Positions 9,028-17,718 of a stretch of 62,659 nucleotides of DNA are shown here, piece after piece. Below the pieces are notes generated by a model that saw only the letters and a list, made by a program, of their open reading frames with translations, was not told where the DNA came from and did no database searches. Positions within the stretch are counted from its first letter, which is position 1. Every line of letters starts with the position of its first letter. The position numbers were made by a program, and so were the translations under genes. Origin of the DNA: Methanoculleus sp. UBA303. Its GTDB lineage: Archaea; Halobacteriota; Methanomicrobia; Methanomicrobiales; Methanoculleaceae. The stretch spans positions 1 to 62,659 of the forward strand of contig DANY01000012.1 of the NCBI GenBank assembly GCA_002501655.1, given 5' to 3'.

Positions 9028-9099
9028 CGGGGATTGAACTCCTCCAACCGGGGGATACAAAGAAGTAAAATACGCGGTACAGGAGTACTGGAAGATCCT

Positions 9100-9597
9100 A
9101 TGGAGAGTAGTCATCTTAAATCCCTCACCGTGACCGGTGCCGTCATCACCGTCTCATCGAGCCGGAGATCTGAGACTGATGCCAGCGGTAAGGCGCTCAT
9201 CGACCTCCTTTCCGCCGCCGGCATCGAGGTGACCCATTACGTTGTGGTACCCGACGATCTCGCGCGGATCCGCACCGAGGTCTATGTTGCCCTTTCACGT
9301 GCAACCTGCGTCATCATCACCGGGGGTACCGGGCTCACGCCCGACGACGTGACCATCGAGGCGGTCGCGCCGCTGCTCGAGAAGAAGATCGACGGGTTCG
9401 GCGAACTCTTCCGGCTGAAGAGTTACGAGGAGATCGGGACCGCTGCGATCCTCTCGCGGGCGATCGCCGGTGTCATCGGTGGTCGGGCGGTCTTCTGTAT
9501 CCCGGGCTCCACGAAGGCGGTCACGCTCGCCGCCCGGGAGATCATCATCCCCGAGATCCGGCACATTCTCACCCACGCGTCGTCGGGTCAGCGGTAG
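9100..9597 (+). CDS. moaB: MoaB/Mog-family molybdopterin adenylyltransferase-like protein
   Basis: A 165-residue MoaB/Mog fold protein of molybdenum/tungsten cofactor synthesis, which adenylates molybdopterin before metal insertion. The substrate-binding loops VIITGGTGLTPDDVTIEAV and GFGELFRLKSYEEIG, plus VFCIPGSTKAVTLA, are clear. Formylmethanofuran dehydrogenase of methanogens needs this cofactor. ATG 9100 is chosen: the frame is open to 8920, but that part crosses the origin and has no family similarity. AAGTAAAATAC at about 9064-9074 is a plausible TATA box, giving a nearly leaderless transcript. It converges on cgi121 with a 10-base overlap. Confidence 0.92.
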   Translation: MESSHLKSLTVTGAVITVSSSRRSETDASGKALIDLLSAAGIEVTHYVVVPDDLARIRTEVYVALSRATCVIITGGTGLTPDDVTIEAVAPLLEKKIDGFGELFRLKSYEEIGTAAILSRAIAGVIGGRAVFCIPGSTKAVTLAAREIIIPEIRHILTHASSGQR

Positions 9598-10106
9598 ACG
9601 TCGAGGAGCGCCACCCGCTCGAGCACCAGGTCGCGGAACCGCGCCTCGCCCACCACCGCGACCTCTTCAGGTGTGATACCGAAGAAGTCCGCGAGACGCG
9701 CCCGCTTCGCGGGATCGATTGTCTCCTCCCGGTCCTCATCGACGAACGTCACGAGATCGGCAAGGCGGTCCCGGACGCCCGGTGCCGGGGGACAGACGGC
9801 GATGTAGGCCCGATTCTCCCCGGGATGAATCCCGAAGGACGCGGCCACCTGGCACTGTCGGGTTCCCGCAGCGTAGAGGAGCGCTTCCATCTCGATCGAG
9901 TTCGCTATCGGCTCGCCTCTGGTCCACGACCGCCAGGCATGCCGGAGCGCCGCTTCCACATGATCGCGGCCTGCCAGGCGGTCGGCGTCGAAGAGGATGA
10001 TATGGGTCCCGCAAATGCCCGCGATCCGGCGGACCTTCCGGAGGAAAACGACGTTCTCATCGACCGTAAAGATCGCCGGATAGATATCGCACGCTGCTTC
10101 TGCCAT
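9588..10106 (-). CDS. KEOPS complex subunit Cgi121
   Basis: A 172-residue Cgi121-family protein. The central EMEALLYAAGTRQCQVAASFGI matches the family core (MEFLLYASGxRQI-type), with a C-terminal ITPEEVAVVGEARFRDLVLERVALL. Cgi121 binds the tRNA 3' end and recruits it to the KEOPS (Kae1-Bud32) complex that makes N6-threonylcarbamoyladenosine at tRNA position 37. It follows hel308 by 7 bases, and the last bases overlap the convergent moaB. A coupling of hel308 and cgi121 is positional only. Confidence 0.85.
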   Translation of the reverse strand: MAEAACDIYPAIFTVDENVVFLRKVRRIAGICGTHIILFDADRLAGRDHVEAALRHAWRSWTRGEPIANSIEMEALLYAAGTRQCQVAASFGIHPGENRAYIAVCPPAPGVRDRLADLVTFVDEDREETIDPAKRARLADFFGITPEEVAVVGEARFRDLVLERVALLDVYR

Positions 10107-10113
10107 TTTTTGC

Positions 10114-12252
10114 TCACCCGAATCGGGAGAGGGTCGCCTGCCCCTCGGCGAGCTCCCCGACCTCGTCCCGCGCGCCTTCGAGTTGTTCGAATATCCTGGC
10201 GGCGATCCCCTGCCCGAGAACCTTCCCGACCTTCTCCGGTCCGGCCGCGCGGAGCGCCTCGATCGACCCGAGGTTGTTGTTGAAGAGCCGGCGGGCCCGG
10301 ACCCGCCCTATTCCGCGGAGCCTGATGAGGGGCAGGAGTTCCTTCTTGATACCATGTTTGGTCCGGAGCTCCATCTCCTCGATCGGGCCCGCGAGGTGCG
10401 GGGCAAAGAGCCCGGCGAGTTGCCGGCTCGCGTGGACCAGCCAGGCGACGCTCTCCACCATTCCATAGATGTCGCCCGGGCCGACATTGTAGCGCTCGCA
10501 TAGAACGTCTTCACCGACCTCGTCCGCCCAGTCGGCGAGGAGGAGCGCTGTCTTGAGACTCCGGTCGAACCCCTCGCCCGCATCCCAGGGGATCTCCATC
10601 CAGAGGTCGTCCCGGTGATCGGCGAGGAACCGGTCGAGGATGTACATGTCGTCCCTCCTGACATAGAGCGTCAGCATATCCGGTGTGGAGCAGAGGAGGT
10701 GCAGGAGGCCGATATCAGTGTACTTCTTCTGCCTGGCCATCGCCGTCACGATCACCTCAGCGCTCCGGGGGTCGATGTAGAGCCGGGAGACGAGCGACCC
10801 GTACTCGGTGGCCTCAAGCCACTCCCCCACCTCGGTGATCATCTCGGCCTCTCGCAGGAACTCGAGCACCCGGTGGACCGCCCGCGAGAGCGCGAGCGGG
10901 CTCTCGCCCTGGTGAGCGTAGAACGTTCCGTCCATGAACCCGAGCACCTCGCCTGTCTCGCGGGCGAAGTTGGTCGCAATGAGCGAGAGGATGTGGGTGC
11001 AGAGGACCGCTTCGTTCGCGCACCGGCTCCGGACGTCCTCGGCGGGCGCCCCGATGTAGCAGTCGAAGAGTTCATCGACCATCTCCTCGGACTTTGCTAT
11101 CAGGACCGCCTCGCCGTAAGGGTCGAGGTGCGGCCGCCCGGCCCGCCCGGCCATCTGCCGGTACTCCCGGACCGGTATCGGGACCATTCCTTCCCCGGCG
11201 TTGAACCGGAGGTAGTCGCGGACGATCACCCGCCGGGCGGGGAGGTTCAGGCCGGCCGCGAGCGTCGGGGTCGAGGCGATCGCCTTGATCTGTCCCTCCC
11301 GGAACCCCTGCTCGACGATCCGGCGCTCCTCCCGCGCGAGTCCCGCGTGGTGGAACGCCGCCCCCTGCGCCACGCAGGCGGCGAGCATCCTCCCCATATC
11401 GGTCGCGGCGTTCGAGCGTATCTTATCGGCGTAGCCCGCGAGTGTCGGGTTTGCTAGCTTCAGCCCGGACGCCGCGCGTTTCGCAAACGCCTCGGCGTTT
11501 TTGCGGGAACTGACGAAGACCAGGCACTGTCCCCCCTCCGCCACGGTGTCGAGGACGAGGTCCAGGTCCTCGTACTTGCTCCGGCGTTCAACCTCCCGGG
11601 TGCTGTCGGCAAACCGGATGCCGTCCTGGAAGAAGACCCCTTCCCGGAGGTCGACCGGCCGCCAGTCACTCTCGACGAGTTCGGCATCCAGCCACCCGGC
11701 CAGGTCGCGGGGGTTCCCAATAGTGGCGGAGAGGGCGATGATCTGCATATCTGGGTTTTTGTGCCGGAGTTTTGCTATCAGCATCTCGAGGGTCGCACCC
11801 CGGGAGGGGTCATCGATGAGATGGGCCTCGTCGAGGACTAGCAGGGTGATCTCTGCAAGCCACGGTGTCCGGTTCCGCAGGAGCGAGTCCACCTTCTCGC
11901 TCGTCGCCACGATGATGTCGTTTCTCCCCAGGTAGTCGTCCCGCCGGTCGAAGTCGCCGGTGGCGATACCGACGCGGAGGCCTTTCCCCGAGAACTCATC
12001 GAACTTCTCGCTCGCGAGCGCCCGCAGGGGGACGATATAGAGGCACTTGCCGCCCCTCCCCGCCTGGTGGTGCATCGCCATCTCTGCGACCAGGGTCTTA
12101 CCGCTCGCTGTCGGGATGGCGATGAGGAGGTTCTTCCCCGAGAAAAGCCCCGCTTCGACGCAGGCTGCCTGCGGCGGGTAGAGTTCCGTGATCCCGCGTT
12201 CTGCGTAGCCGGCCACCAGATCCGGCGGGACGGGGAGGTCGGCTATCTCCAT
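10114..12252 (-). CDS. hel308: ATP-dependent DNA helicase Hel308
   Basis: A 712-residue superfamily 2 (Ski2-like) 3'-5' helicase used at stalled forks. Visible: Q-motif region [13 protein letters not shown], Walker [20 protein letters not shown] box [10 protein letters not shown], motif III LSATIGN, motif IV region [14 protein letters not shown], motif [13 protein letters not shown], the ratchet domain (about 500-640) and a C-terminal HhH-like [17 protein letters not shown]. The frame is open to 12282 but ATG 12252 gives the family start. An ORB lies five bases before this ATG. Genes tyrS-rio1-KH-hel308-cgi121 run in one direction. Confidence 0.96.
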   Translation of the reverse strand: MEIADLPVPPDLVAGYAERGITELYPPQAACVEAGLFSGKNLLIAIPTASGKTLVAEMAMHHQAGRGGKCLYIVPLRALASEKFDEFSGKGLRVGIATGDFDRRDDYLGRNDIIVATSEKVDSLLRNRTPWLAEITLLVLDEAHLIDDPSRGATLEMLIAKLRHKNPDMQIIALSATIGNPRDLAGWLDAELVESDWRPVDLREGVFFQDGIRFADSTREVERRSKYEDLDLVLDTVAEGGQCLVFVSSRKNAEAFAKRAASGLKLANPTLAGYADKIRSNAATDMGRMLAACVAQGAAFHHAGLAREERRIVEQGFREGQIKAIASTPTLAAGLNLPARRVIVRDYLRFNAGEGMVPIPVREYRQMAGRAGRPHLDPYGEAVLIAKSEEMVDELFDCYIGAPAEDVRSRCANEAVLCTHILSLIATNFARETGEVLGFMDGTFYAHQGESPLALSRAVHRVLEFLREAEMITEVGEWLEATEYGSLVSRLYIDPRSAEVIVTAMARQKKYTDIGLLHLLCSTPDMLTLYVRRDDMYILDRFLADHRDDLWMEIPWDAGEGFDRSLKTALLLADWADEVGEDVLCERYNVGPGDIYGMVESVAWLVHASRQLAGLFAPHLAGPIEEMELRTKHGIKKELLPLIRLRGIGRVRARRLFNNNLGSIEALRAAGPEKVGKVLGQGIAARIFEQLEGARDEVGELAEGQATLSRFG

Positions 12253-12256
12253 GTAT

Positions 12257-12279
12257 ACCCCTTCATTTCCACTGCAAAC
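12257..12279 (-). promoter_or_regulatory. Origin recognition box (ORB F) abutting the hel308 start
   Basis: On the minus strand TTGCAGTGGAAATGAAGGGG with flanking bases. It differs from ORB A only at TTCC versus TTGC. It sits immediately upstream of the hel308 start codon, where bound Orc1/Cdc6 could block transcription or translation start of this fork-repair helicase. Confidence 0.68.
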
Positions 12280-12332
12280 CACGTATCGTGCATATTGTTA
12301 TGGCCATGGGCAGGATCGGTTCGCCCGCCGTA

Positions 12333-12875
12333 TCAGGAGTAGTACTCCAGCATCGACTGCTTGGCTTCCTTCTTCTTCCGGTCGAGGTACCCGTAGACGT
12401 TCTCGTGGGGCACGCCCTGGATCAGCATCTCCACCGCTTTCCTCGCGGTCTCAGCCTGCTCCGGGAGGCCTATGATCGCGACGGTCTTCCCGTGGACTGA
12501 TATCTCCGTGCTGGTCATATTCTCGATCTGGGCGCGCGACGTCCCCGCCTTGCCTATGATCCGGCCCCGGAGCCGCTCGAGCTGCCGGGCAGTCTCCGAG
12601 AGGTCGGCAAGATCGATGACATCAAGCATCATATCCTCGTCCTCGAGAAGCCGGAACGCACGCTCCGGCGAGAACCCACGGTTGATCGCCTGGACGACGC
12701 TTGTCGCCGTCATGACGGCGATGGGGTCCTCCCCCTCGATCGTCACCACACCCTCCTCGCTGTCAATCCAGAGGGTTATCCCGGTCTTCTCTTCGATATC
12801 GCGTTTCGTGGACCCGCTCTTGCCGATGAGTACACCGATCCTGGCTGTTGAAACTTTCATCTCCTGTGTGGTCAT
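12333..12875 (-). CDS. Archaeal KH-domain RNA-processing protein (Pno1/Dim2-like)
   Basis: A 180-residue protein with two KH domains: the first about residues 8-60 (IGVLIGKSGSTKRDIEEKTG), the second about 90-155 (LERLRGRIIGKAGTSRAQIEN). GxxG loops GKSG and GKAG are intact. It is the archaeal homologue of Pno1/Dim2, an assembly factor for the small ribosomal subunit, and it follows rio1 by 22 bases; RIO kinases and Dim2 act together in late 40S maturation in eukaryotes, so the pairing is meaningful. Confidence 0.9.
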   Translation of the reverse strand: MTTQEMKVSTARIGVLIGKSGSTKRDIEEKTGITLWIDSEEGVVTIEGEDPIAVMTATSVVQAINRGFSPERAFRLLEDEDMMLDVIDLADLSETARQLERLRGRIIGKAGTSRAQIENMTSTEISVHGKTVAIIGLPEQAETARKAVEMLIQGVPHENVYGYLDRKKKEAKQSMLEYYS

Positions 12876-12897
12876 GATTCATCCCTTCTCCCGGTGT

Positions 12898-13674
12898 TCA
12901 GGGCTCCCGGTGTCCGGTGCCGGCGATCGCTCTGAGGACCTCTTCCTCGTCCGGCACATCACAGTAGCGGGAGAAATATCTGTTGAGGTTCTTGATATCC
13001 CGGATCAGAAACACGGGCGCCCGCGGGTGATCCGGGGTGACCGCCTGCCCCATATCGATCAGGTATGGTTTCTCGTGATAGAGGATATTGTATTCGGAGA
13101 GGTCGGCATGGACCAGGCGCGCCTCCCGGTAGAGCCGTTCCACGTAGTCGAGGATCTGCCGGTATACCGCTCCGTAGTCCTCGATCTCGGCGTTGCGGAG
13201 CTGGGGATACGGTGTTTCTCCCTCGCCGAGGAACTCCATCAGGAGGATGTTGCGGTCGAACGCCAGGGGTTCGGGGACCGGGATCCCCACGTCGTGCGCC
13301 CGCGCAAGGTTGCTGTACTCCTTCTTCGTCCAGGCGAATATGATGCCCTTGCGCGACCCCCGGACACTCGCGAACCGGCGGTCTCCCGCCAGGTACTCGG
13401 TCATCGCCTTGAAGTTCGCCGTCTGGATGCGGTAGATCTTGATGGCGATCCCCCGCCCGTCGTGCTCACCGTAAAAGACGTTCGCCTCTTTTCCGGTGCT
13501 GATCGGCCCGCCGATGACCGAGATCAGTTTTTTGTGGACGAGTTTGTAGAGCGCTATGAGGGTGACCTCGTCGAAGACGTCGGCCCGTACCTTCATCAGG
13601 TTGGCATCCTTTACCCGGATGCCCATCGCCTCGATATCGCGGTCGAACCGCTCGTGCTCTTCGTCGTGGCCCAC
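12898..13674 (-). CDS. rio1: RIO1-type serine protein kinase
   Basis: A 258-residue RIO kinase/ATPase involved in small-subunit ribosome maturation. Seen: nucleotide loop ISTGKEANVFYGEHD, IAIKIYRIQTANFK with the catalytic Lys, hinge LLMEFLGE, catalytic loop LVHADLSEYNILY (Asp and Asn) and metal-binding LIDMGQAV. The length suits the archaeal Rio1 group. It lies 7 bases after tyrS and upstream of the Pno1-like KH gene, giving a translation-related operon. Confidence 0.94.
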   Translation of the reverse strand: MGHDEEHERFDRDIEAMGIRVKDANLMKVRADVFDEVTLIALYKLVHKKLISVIGGPISTGKEANVFYGEHDGRGIAIKIYRIQTANFKAMTEYLAGDRRFASVRGSRKGIIFAWTKKEYSNLARAHDVGIPVPEPLAFDRNILLMEFLGEGETPYPQLRNAEIEDYGAVYRQILDYVERLYREARLVHADLSEYNILYHEKPYLIDMGQAVTPDHPRAPVFLIRDIKNLNRYFSRYCDVPDEEEVLRAIAGTGHREP

Positions 13675-13681
13675 GGTTGGA

Positions 13682-14629
13682 TCACCTGCTGCAGACGTAG
13701 TCGTGTACGGGGGTGAGGATATCGATGAGGTGGTCGGCGGCCGCCGATTTCAGGTCGAGCGCGTGGATCTCGCCTGCGGCATAGGCCCGCTCAAGGTCTT
13801 CATAGACGGCAAACTCCCGGTCCCCGCCGAACTTCGCGGGCCGGCGGATGGTGACCGCCCCGGTTCGGGGGAAGACGTGGTACTGCAGGATCTGGAGCAC
13901 CGGGTTGTTCTCAACCTCCGGCGGGCAGAACGCCTTCTTCATCTTCTGCCTGATATCCTCTCCGGAATCAGCGACCGATATGACGTTTCCGGCCGACGAC
14001 GACATCTTCTTCCCGTCGAGGCCGCTGATGATCGGCGTGTGGATGCAGACCGGTGCCGGATACCCGATTGAGGGGAGGTGTTCCCGCGCGAGCATGTGAA
14101 TCTTTCGCTGGTCGATCCCGCCGACGGCGGCGTCCACCCCGAGGGTGGCGATATCGACCATCTGCATGATCGGGTAGACCATCTGGGAGACCGTCGGGTT
14201 CTCCATCTGCCGCCCGACCTCGTCCATGCTCCTCTTCGCCCGGTTGAGGGTGATCGCCTGGGAGAGTTTCAGGACTGCAAGTTCATACTCCGGCGTGAGC
14301 TGCACGTCCGACCCGAGGACGTACTTCGCTCCGGTAAGCCCGAGCCCCTCGAAGCAGCGGCGGTTATACTCGGCGATCTCCCGGATCTCCTCCATGGTCC
14401 CTTTGCGGTTCAGGAATGCGTGAAGGTCGGCGATGAGCACCGTCACCTCGAACCCAGCCTTCTGCAGGTCCATCAGCTTGTTCACCGTCACCATATGGCC
14501 GAGGTGGATCTCCCCGCTCGGCTCGTAGCCGGTGTAGACCCGCTTGACCGGACGGTCGATGAGCGCGCGCAGTTCCTCGTCAGTGACGACCTCTACGGTA
14601 TTTCGGGTCACCAGTTCGTACGGATCCAT
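13682..14629 (-). CDS. tyrS: Tyrosyl-tRNA synthetase, archaeal type
   Basis: A 315-residue class I synthetase, the compact archaeal/eukaryotic form lacking the bacterial S4 domain. Seen: GYEPSGEIHLGHM (HIGH motif), YPIMQMVDIATLGVDAAVGGIDQRK for tyrosine binding, and KMSSSAGN (KMSKS motif). Charges tRNA-Tyr. It is the first gene of the tyrS-rio1-KH-hel308-cgi121 series and is divergent from nothing: gap precedes it on the same strand with a 55-base interval. Confidence 0.97.
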   Translation of the reverse strand: MDPYELVTRNTVEVVTDEELRALIDRPVKRVYTGYEPSGEIHLGHMVTVNKLMDLQKAGFEVTVLIADLHAFLNRKGTMEEIREIAEYNRRCFEGLGLTGAKYVLGSDVQLTPEYELAVLKLSQAITLNRAKRSMDEVGRQMENPTVSQMVYPIMQMVDIATLGVDAAVGGIDQRKIHMLAREHLPSIGYPAPVCIHTPIISGLDGKKMSSSAGNVISVADSGEDIRQKMKKAFCPPEVENNPVLQILQYHVFPRTGAVTIRRPAKFGGDREFAVYEDLERAYAAGEIHALDLKSAAADHLIDILTPVHDYVCSR

Positions 14630-14684
14630 GAAAAGAAATGGGTTTGCCGGAGAGTTAATGGTTCTTCCTCCCCGGTCCGGCCGT

Positions 14685-15710
14685 TCACCCGATGGCGACG
14701 AGGCCGAGCGCTTTGTTGGTCATCCGGATGGATTCTTCCGGATCCTTCGCCGTTCCCATCAGGGCACGGATGCAGTCGATGTTCTCGGGGACGACGTCGG
14801 CCTCCTGGTGGATGGCCTGGAAACAGTAGAACTCCTTCCCGGCGAGCACCGATACCGACTCCTCGAAGACACCGTTCTCCCAGAGGTCGGTCCTCGGCCG
14901 GCCGAGGTCCTGGGTGTACTCCCGGAGCTGGGCGTTACTCTTGATCCCGGTGGCCTTGCGAACGATGCCGATGCGGCTATGGTCCTCAAAGACCTTCAGC
15001 ACCTCGTCCCGGGTGGTCTCACGCTTGAGGTCCATCTGTATCGAGTGCATGTGCATAAACGTCGTCGGGACGATCATCGCGAGGGTGACGATGTTTATGT
15101 GCGGGAGGACGGTCTGGACGTCAGGGCCGTGGTGGCTCGGGATGCTGACCGGGTTAAGGACGATGGCGTCGATTGGTCCCCGCTTGATGTCGTCGGGGTC
15201 CGCTCCGCGCCGGACCATCACCGCCCGGACCCGGTCGACGCCGAAGGCCTGGTCCATGGCGTGGATGAGCCGGACAAGCCCGGTGCTGTTGCACGAGACG
15301 ATCCGGGCGAACTGGTGCCCTTCGGCCTCCCGGTAGTTCGCGTGGGCGTTGAAGGAGAACCCGGCGACCTCGTGATCCTCGCCGCCCTGGAATATTGCCT
15401 TCTTGCCGAGGCGCTCATAGATCGGTCGGTTCTTCTCCCCGACACCGCCGGGAGTGGCGTCCACGATGATGTCGGCGGCGAGGAGCATCGTCTCGACGTC
15501 GCCTGCGACCTCGATGCCGGCCTTCTCGAACGCCGGCTTCTTCGAGAGGTCAGCGATGTACAGGGGAAATCCGCGCTCTTTTGCTATGTATGCCTCAGCA
15601 GAGACGCTCGTCTTCGAGACCCCTATCACTTCCATATCGGGCTGTGCGGCGACCGCATCGGCGACCCGTTTACCGATGGTGCCGTAGCCGTTGATTGCGA
15701 CTTTGATCAT
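14685..15710 (-). CDS. gap: Type II glyceraldehyde-3-phosphate dehydrogenase
   Basis: A 341-residue archaeal phosphorylating GAPDH, which interconverts glyceraldehyde 3-phosphate and 1,3-bisphosphoglycerate and in methanogens works mainly toward sugar synthesis. Seen: MIKVAINGYGTIGKRVADAV nucleotide fold, catalytic Cys in IVSCNSTGLVR, and FQGGEDHEVAGFSFNAHANY. The ATG at 15710 is chosen over one at 15731 from this N terminus. A TATA box at about 15735-15748 makes the transcript almost leaderless. Confidence 0.96.
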   Translation of the reverse strand: MIKVAINGYGTIGKRVADAVAAQPDMEVIGVSKTSVSAEAYIAKERGFPLYIADLSKKPAFEKAGIEVAGDVETMLLAADIIVDATPGGVGEKNRPIYERLGKKAIFQGGEDHEVAGFSFNAHANYREAEGHQFARIVSCNSTGLVRLIHAMDQAFGVDRVRAVMVRRGADPDDIKRGPIDAIVLNPVSIPSHHGPDVQTVLPHINIVTLAMIVPTTFMHMHSIQMDLKRETTRDEVLKVFEDHSRIGIVRKATGIKSNAQLREYTQDLGRPRTDLWENGVFEESVSVLAGKEFYCFQAIHQEADVVPENIDCIRALMGTAKDPEESIRMTNKALGLVAIG

Positions 15711-15732
15711 GCATGATGGAATACAGAACAAA

Positions 15733-15750
15733 AATTAATAAAGGTTGCTG
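15733..15750 (-). promoter_or_regulatory. TATA/BRE promoter of gap
   Basis: Read on the minus strand, AACCTTTATTAATTTTT lies about 25-40 bases before the gap start codon, the right distance for a short-leader archaeal transcript. Confidence 0.55.
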
Positions 15751-15991
15751 ATTTGTGAATAGGGCGGTTATTATGCTTTCTTATGCCGGACGGGAGATCA
15801 TGGGCGCCCATAATCCCTGTTGCGCCGCGTAATCCCGGCAGATGGGACCTCAAGGTATAACCAGGGGTGGTTTCATGCAGGTCGTCCGGTCGGGTGGGTA
15901 ACTTTTGCCGGAGGTCTTCCGGCCATCCTCTCCTGCGGGCCGGCCGGCGGCGCGGCAGGGCTTATATCCGGCTAACGCCATGAGCATATCC

Positions 15992-16576
15992 ATGGAGAAG
16001 CAGCCTATCCTCGCAACCGGTCGCCTGTACCTGCGGCCGTTCGACATTGCTGACGCCCCCGAGGTGCAGCGGCTTTGCGGAGACTACGCCGTTGCCGCGA
16101 CGACTCTCCTCCCCTACCCGTACCCGGACGGCCTTGCCGAGATATGGATCGCCTCCCTCCGCGATGACATCGGGCACGGCGACGCCGCGGCCTTCGCCGT
16201 CACGCTCGCTCCAGGGGGTAGCCTGATCGGGGGCGTCCGTCTCCGCATCGATGCGGATCACGCCCGCGGCGAGCTCGGGTTCTGGATAGCGAGGCGCTGC
16301 TGGGGCCGGGGGTATGCTACCGAGGCGGTGCGGGCGGTGATCGAGTACGGGTTCTCGGTCCTCGGGCTGCACCGGGTCCATGCCATGCACTTCTCCCGGA
16401 ACCCCGCCTCGGGCCGGGTGATGGAGAAGTGCGGGATGCTCCATGAAGGCTGCTTCCGGGAGCATGTCAGGAAGTGGGGCGTCTACGAGGACGTCGATAT
16501 CTGGGGGATCCTCCGGGAGCCGGCTCCCCGCGCCGGGACGTATATCCCGCCACCGCTGCGAGGGATATCCCTGTGA
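15992..16576 (+). CDS. GNAT N-acetyltransferase (first of a tandem pair; RimJ/RimL-like)
   Basis: A 194-residue acetyl-CoA-dependent acetyltransferase of the RimJ/RimL group. Seen: LATGRLYLRPFDIADAPEV, the acetyl-CoA loop RRCWGRGYATEAVRAVIEYG and the terminal NPASGRVMEKCGM with FREHVRKWG. These enzymes usually modify protein N termini or small amines; the substrate is unknown. ATG 15992 is preferred to 15980 because it aligns with the paralogue that follows (both begin x-x-x-QPIL) and a TATA-like CTTATAT lies about 30 bases upstream. Its TGA overlaps the next gene's GTG. Confidence 0.9.
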   Translation: MEKQPILATGRLYLRPFDIADAPEVQRLCGDYAVAATTLLPYPYPDGLAEIWIASLRDDIGHGDAAAFAVTLAPGGSLIGGVRLRIDADHARGELGFWIARRCWGRGYATEAVRAVIEYGFSVLGLHRVHAMHFSRNPASGRVMEKCGMLHEGCFREHVRKWGVYEDVDIWGILREPAPRAGTYIPPPLRGISL

Positions 16577-17154
16577 CCGGACAGCCTATCCTCGTAACCG
16601 ACCGGCTGCTCCTGCGGCCGTTCACCCTCGCAGATGCCTCCGAGGTGCAGCGGCTCGCCGGCGACTATGAGGTCGCGTCCTGCTCCCTCGAGATCCCCTA
16701 CCCCTACCCTGACGGTGCAGCGGAGGCCTGGATTGCCACGCACCGTCCCGGGTTTGAGAATGGGATGCATGTTATCTACGCTGTCACCCGGGACGGGGCC
16801 GTCGTGGGCGCGGCCGGGCTTGTGGAGGTCAACCGTCGTCACGGGCGGGCGGAGCTCGGCTACTGGGTTGCACGATCCTGCTGGGGCCGGGGGTATGCCA
16901 CCGAGGCCGCCCGGGCGGTGATCGAGTACGGGTTCTCGGTCCTCGGGCTGCACCGGGTCTACGCCATGCACTTCTCCCGGAATCCGGCGTCGGGCCGGGT
17001 GATGGAGAAGTGCGGGATGGTGCATGAGGCGCACCTCCGGGAGCACGCCAGGAAGTGGGGAGTCTTTGAGGACGTCGACGTCCGGGGAGTTCTCCACGAC
17101 GAGTGGCGGGATCGGTGCACGGGGCCGGCGATCCGGGAGTGCCGGGTACGTTGA
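16573..17154 (+). CDS. GNAT N-acetyltransferase (second of a tandem pair)
   Basis: A 193-residue paralogue of the preceding gene, begun at GTG 16573 in a GTGA overlap, so it is translationally coupled. The N-terminal halves differ widely, but from WGRGYATEA to the C terminus the two proteins are almost identical (for example VLGLHRV-AMHFSRNPASGRVMEKCGM in both, with H or Y at the gap). The pattern points to a tandem duplication followed by divergence of the substrate half and conservation or gene conversion of the acetyl-CoA half. Confidence 0.9.
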   Translation: MTGQPILVTDRLLLRPFTLADASEVQRLAGDYEVASCSLEIPYPYPDGAAEAWIATHRPGFENGMHVIYAVTRDGAVVGAAGLVEVNRRHGRAELGYWVARSCWGRGYATEAARAVIEYGFSVLGLHRVYAMHFSRNPASGRVMEKCGMVHEAHLREHARKWGVFEDVDVRGVLHDEWRDRCTGPAIRECRVR

Positions 17155-17168
17155 ACCGATTGGTTCAA
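17151..17168. repeat. Perfect inverted repeat overlapping the stop of the second GNAT gene
   Basis: TTGAACC and GGTTCAA separated by GATT. It starts inside the final codons (stop TGA 17152-17154) and may be a terminator hairpin or a protein-binding site; no T-run follows, so its role is open. Confidence 0.5.
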
Positions 17169-17349
17169 TCCACTAACTCCTGCCGTACGGGGAATATATC
17201 ACTCTTCTGGCCGACGGAGTAACGGGGAATGTGGATGGGGTTCGCCCCCCACTCTGTTATTGACCCCTGCCGAAGGCGTCCGCCCGTGCTCGATTTGACC
17301 TCTCCACCGGACAGACAGCGGGCGGCTGCCTGTGCGGCAAAGACCGCCC

Positions 17350-17559
17350 CTATCGCCTGACGAAGACGGCATAGCCCCGGTGCCCGCCCTCGTGGGCGGT
17401 CCCGAGGACGAGGACATCCTTTTCCTGGTTCTGCAGCTGACGGGCGTAGGAGGTTGCGTCACGCCGGGTCTCGTAGAGCCTGTCGGCGTAGTACTCTCTC
17501 TCATCGATGACCCGCCGCTGCCGTATCTTGATCCATTCTGCTGTCGGGCGCCGTTCCAT
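17350..17559 (-). CDS. Small charged protein of unknown function
   Basis: A 69-residue frame with plausible protein composition: a basic, helical start (RRPTAEWIKIRQRRVIDEREYYADRLYETRRD) followed by a short beta-rich end (KDVLVLGTAHEGGHRGYAVFVRR). I do not recognise the family. Support is limited to codon composition, absence of a better gene on the other strand and its place between two minus-strand or unrelated genes. Plus-strand frames here lack motifs. Confidence 0.5.
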   Translation of the reverse strand: MERRPTAEWIKIRQRRVIDEREYYADRLYETRRDATSYARQLQNQEKDVLVLGTAHEGGHRGYAVFVRR

Positions 17560-17718
17560 ACGTCATGGTTGCCATGTACGGGCGATAGTTGTTGCGCATC
17601 TCTCTCCCCGGCCGGGACGCTGATCGGGATCTGCGATCTTCGCCGGTCTTCTCCTCCTGCCGGTCGCCCCTGCGGCGGTATCGATCGTTACGGCCGGACT
17701 GTTGTGGCGGTGACCGCC

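Larger units (their letters stand above)
8245..9099. other. Putative replication origin (oriC) upstream of orc1/cdc6
   Basis: An 855-base gene-free region between divergent orc1/cdc6 and moaB. It contains two minus-oriented ORBs (8322-8343, 8463-8483) on the left, one plus-oriented ORB (9006-9027) on the right, and between them an AT-rich stretch (about 8484-8600) followed by a long purine-rich tract on the plus strand (about 8596-8720). The outward-facing ORBs flanking an AT-rich unwinding element next to the initiator gene is the standard layout of an archaeal origin. The open frame across 8583-9068 is low complexity and is not taken as a gene. Confidence 0.82.

Noticed and set aside
8583..9068. 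161-codon frame in the origin region
   Set aside because: Low complexity Glu/Arg then Ser/Pro composition arising from the purine tract; it overlaps ORB E and has no family motif.
17199..17504. 101-codon minus-strand frame
   Set aside because: Ser/Thr/Arg-rich shadow; the 69-residue frame at 17350-17559 has a more protein-like composition.
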